A DNA stretch of 41,970 nucleotides from a bacterium. GTDB lineage: Bacteria; UBP6; UBA1177. Location of the stretch: contig JAFYIZ010000037.1 in assembly GCA_017538365.1 (NCBI GenBank), positions 1 through 41,970 of the forward strand. Direction: 5' to 3'. Positions 40,288 to 41,970 of the stretch are shown here, piece by piece (within the stretch, counting starts at the first letter, position 1; the number at the start of each line of letters is the position of its first letter). Both the position numbers and the translations under genes were made by a program. The notes beneath the pieces were generated by a model, which saw only the letters and a list, made by a program, of their open reading frames with translations, ran no database searches and had not been told where the DNA came from.

Positions 40288-41075
40288 TTTTTCTCCGTTT
40301 CCTTCATCGCAAAAAGGGCAGCTCCGAGAGCTCCCATAAGCTGTGAATTTTCATCGGTTTTTATTGTAGAACCGAATAGTTTTTCAAGCTGGAACCTGAC
40401 TGGTTTGAGTTTCGAGACACCGCCCGACATGAAAAAAGGTGCTTCAGGTCGCGTTTTGCGTGCCATGAAAAACGTGTTTGCAGCGACCATTCTGGCAAGT
40501 GAAGAGGCTATCACATTCTGCGGAACATCACGCGAAACCATTGAGATCACTTCACTTTCTGCAAAAACCGTGCAGGTCGAATTTATTTTTACAGGTTCTA
40601 CTTCCGAAATGTCGAGAGCAGCAAAATCCTCTATCGAAAAACCGATGCGGTCCATCATAACTTCCAGGAATCTGCCTGTTCCGGCGGCGCAGCGGTCGTT
40701 CATCGCAAAATCTTTGATCCTTGAATTATTATCAACAGTTATGACTTTGCTGTCCTGACCTCCGATATCGATTATCGTTTTTGTTTCGGGGTGCGAGTGC
40801 AGAACTCCGAGATAGTGGCATGTGATCTCGGTCGCCGAAAAATCGCACATCGCGGCGGTGCTTTCCCTGCCGTAGCCTGTAACAGCCGATGCTGAGACTC
40901 TGCTTTTTAATTCTTCTGGTATCGTTGCGACAAGAGTCTGATAAGTTTTTGCCGCCGAAGCGACGGTTTTTATCATTTCTGAAAAAATTATCGTCTTGCT
41001 CTCGCCGATAAGAACGATCTTTCCCGTTCTCGAGCCGATGTCTATGCCGCAGAAAATGTTTTTTTCGTTTTCCAT
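40284..41075 (-). CDS. Acyl-CoA dehydratase activase (BadF/HgdC-type ATPase)
   Basis: 263 residues from the ATG at 41075, which has GGAGGAATT upstream; a start 21 nt earlier overlaps that site. Fold is ASKHA: FCGIDIGSRTGKIVLIG, IIDIGGQDSKVITVD and FFMSGGVSKLKP phosphate loops. The two Cys that hold the bridging 4Fe-4S cluster of the dimer are C129 (NDRCAAGTGRF) and C168 (NSTCTVFAESE). These activases use ATP to push an electron into 2-hydroxyacyl-CoA dehydratases, benzoyl-CoA reductases or double-cubane proteins. No such target gene is adjacent; instead the next genes are redox proteins. The activase is oxygen-sensitive in known cases, which supports an anaerobe. Confidence 0.92.
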   Translation of the reverse strand: MENEKNIFCGIDIGSRTGKIVLIGESKTIIFSEMIKTVASAAKTYQTLVATIPEELKSRVSASAVTGYGRESTAAMCDFSATEITCHYLGVLHSHPETKTIIDIGGQDSKVITVDNNSRIKDFAMNDRCAAGTGRFLEVMMDRIGFSIEDFAALDISEVEPVKINSTCTVFAESEVISMVSRDVPQNVIASSLARMVAANTFFMARKTRPEAPFFMSGGVSKLKPVRFQLEKLFGSTIKTDENSQLMGALGAALFAMKETEKK

Positions 41076-41095
41076 AATTCCTCCAAAAACATGCA

Positions 41096-41123
41096 AATAT
41101 ACACAAAAAAATTAAAATAACAA
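41096..41123 (-). promoter_or_regulatory. Promoter of the activase operon
   Basis: Minus strand: TTGTTA (41123-41118), 16 nt, TATATT (41101-41096), then TGCATGTTTTTGG. Its -35 touches the -35 of the divergent aat promoter, so the two must compete for polymerase. Confidence 0.65.
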
Positions 41124-41151
41124 TTGCAGAAAAAGTGTGTTCTGCTAAAAT
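41124..41151 (+). promoter_or_regulatory. Promoter of aat
   Basis: TTGCAG (41124-41129), 16 nt, TAAAAT (41146-41151), then CCCGCGTTTTTTGTGCGG. The expected start near 41158 leaves a leader of about 18 nt with GGAG as ribosome site. Confidence 0.7.
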
Positions 41152-41175
41152 CCCGCGTTTTTTGTGCGGAGCGTG

Positions 41176-41871
41176 ATGATTTATTATTTGTCGAGAAATT
41201 CAATCGGTTTTCCACCGGTCGAAAACGCTGAACCCGACGGTTTTTTAGCAATCGGCGGTGACCTGAGACCTGAAAGGCTGCTTCTTGCCTACAAGTCGGG
41301 GATATTTCCGTGGTATTCTGATGAAAGCAGGATCTCGTATCAGGGAAGCAAGATTTTGTGGTGGTCTCCCGATCCCCGTTTCGTCCTTTTTCCAGAAAAG
41401 CTCCACGTCTCAAAAAGCATGAAAAAAGTCCTCAAATCAGGAAAATACACAGTGACTATAAACACCGCATTCCCGCAGGTCATAAGCCGCTGCCGCCACG
41501 AAGTGCGGGTTCATCAGGAAGGGACCTGGATAACTGACGACATGGAAAAAGCCTACAACCGCCTTCACGTTTTAGGTTATGCTGTGAGCGTCGAAAGCTG
41601 GCTTACAGGCACTGACATCCTCGCAGGAGGACTTTACGGCGTGATGATAGGGAAGGCTTTTTTCGGCGAAAGCATGTTTTCGACTTATCCCGACGCCTCG
41701 AAAACGGCATTCATTACTTTTGTCGGCAAACTCCGTGAAATAGGCTGCCCCGTGATCGACTGCCAGGTCGAGACCGAGCATTTGAAGTCGTTGGGTGCCG
41801 AATTCATCCCGCGGAAAGAATTCCTCAAAATCGTAGGAGTTGCGGCTGAAGCGGGAAGAGTGGATTTTTAA
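41176..41871 (+). CDS. aat: Leucyl/phenylalanyl-tRNA-protein transferase
   Basis: 231 residues from ATG 41176; a GTG 12 nt earlier covers the ribosome site and follows the transcription start too closely. Aat adds Leu or Phe from aminoacyl-tRNA to proteins with N-terminal Lys/Arg (or Met), producing N-degrons for ClpS-ClpA. Marks: FPPVENAEPDGFLAIGGDL, the GIFPWYSD motif, LWWSPDPRFV, GTWITDDMEKAY, VESWLTGTDILAGGLYGVMIGKAFFGESMFS and DCQVETEHLKSLGAEFI, all typical, and the length is normal. It is divergent from the activase operon and has its own good promoter. Confidence 0.95.
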   Translation: MIYYLSRNSIGFPPVENAEPDGFLAIGGDLRPERLLLAYKSGIFPWYSDESRISYQGSKILWWSPDPRFVLFPEKLHVSKSMKKVLKSGKYTVTINTAFPQVISRCRHEVRVHQEGTWITDDMEKAYNRLHVLGYAVSVESWLTGTDILAGGLYGVMIGKAFFGESMFSTYPDASKTAFITFVGKLREIGCPVIDCQVETEHLKSLGAEFIPRKEFLKIVGVAAEAGRVDF

Positions 41872-41882
41872 AATTAATAATG

Positions 41883-41910
41883 TTGCGTTTAATTTAATAA
41901 TACATATAAT
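41883..41910 (+). promoter_or_regulatory. Promoter of the next gene beyond the window
   Basis: TTGCGT (41883-41888), 16 nt, TATAAT (41905-41910), then TTTTCGGTTTTTTTC. Its perfect -10 and the common spacing make it convincing. Confidence 0.65.
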
Positions 41911-41935
41911 TTTTCGGTTTTTTTCAGGGTTTGTG

Positions 41936-41970
41936 ATGACGATAACCGGGCTGACGACAAACAAACAAAC
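41936..41970 (+). CDS. Possible start of a gene cut by the window end
   Basis: ATG 41936 follows the promoter by about 25 nt, with CAGGG as a weak ribosome site. Only eleven complete codons and two bases of a twelfth (MTITGLTTNKQ) are present, too few for a family call; a GTG at 41933 is an alternative start. Confidence 0.3.
   Translation, partial: MTITGLTTNKQ

Overview
The window reads as one chromosomal segment of a Gram-negative, probably anaerobic or facultative bacterium. The envelope is double: there is a TolC-type outer-membrane protein, two parts of an Mla phospholipid system (MlaE permease, MlaC carrier), several lipoproteins with clean lipoboxes and a putative small beta-barrel. 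The anaerobic side is suggested by an oxygen-sensitive acyl-CoA dehydratase activase with a NapH-like polyferredoxin, and by radical-SAM ThiH and QueH instead of their O2-dependent counterparts. The lineage cannot be fixed from the sequence alone. The acidic, Cys-rich DUF1566 lipoprotein is a style I associate with deltaproteobacteria/Myxococcota-like genomes, but that is a weak inference.

Layout. 1-3.8 kb is an accessory, defence-like zone: the tail of a DUF1016/YhcG nuclease, a single-chain restriction-modification protein, and a VapBC-type toxin-antitoxin pair flanked by two copies of a 35-bp repeat. 3.9-7.4 kb is a thiamine-thiazole operon (thiG, thiH, tenI) ending in a BtuF-like lipoprotein. 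7.5-9.4 kb has a prenyl diphosphate synthase overlapping an MlaE permease. 9.5-11.1 kb is comM. 11.1-12.0 kb (minus strand) is a secreted protein with a Pro-Thr tetrapeptide repeat. 12.2-19.9 kb is a housekeeping run: eno, alr, rpsB-tsf, then a TolC-like gene, mlaC, queH and a small membrane protein. 19.9-22.7 kb holds a fused MalE-MalF transporter subunit and a cysteine hydrolase. 22.7-25.6 kb is again accessory and AT-rich (orphan YgiT-type zinc finger, Schlafen/AlbA_2 ATPase-like regulator, small ORF, possible porin). 25.7-30.3 kb is one giant four-module UvrA-like ATPase. 30.4-35.2 kb carries an alpha-oxoamine synthase, the DUF1566 lipoprotein, an M18 aminopeptidase and a secreted START-domain protein. 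35.2-39.2 kb is clpS-clpA-lipoprotein deformylase-rsmE. 39.2-41.1 kb is a minus-strand activase/redox operon, divergent from aat.

How the genes work together. ThiG, ThiH and TenI make and tautomerise thiazole phosphate. MlaE, MlaC and possibly the TolC-like and START proteins concern envelope lipids and export. ClpS, ClpA and Aat form a complete bacterial N-degron recognition route within about 6 kb, and the M18 aminopeptidase can trim peptides. The activase, a membrane-anchored CxxC protein and the polyferredoxin look like a membrane-fed electron route to a dehydratase- or double-cubane-type enzyme that is not in this window.

The most unusual items are: (1) a 1519-residue tandem UvrA-like protein with four ABC modules, no UvrB-binding domain and one module without a Walker A; (2) a catalytically intact peptide deformylase with a lipoprotein signal; (3) an intrinsic terminator whose loop and U-tract also encode the signal peptide of the TolC-like gene; (4) a structured leader before rpsB; (5) a recurrent promoter architecture (about 16-nt spacer, then CG-rich bases and a T-tract right after the -10) in front of most transcription units.
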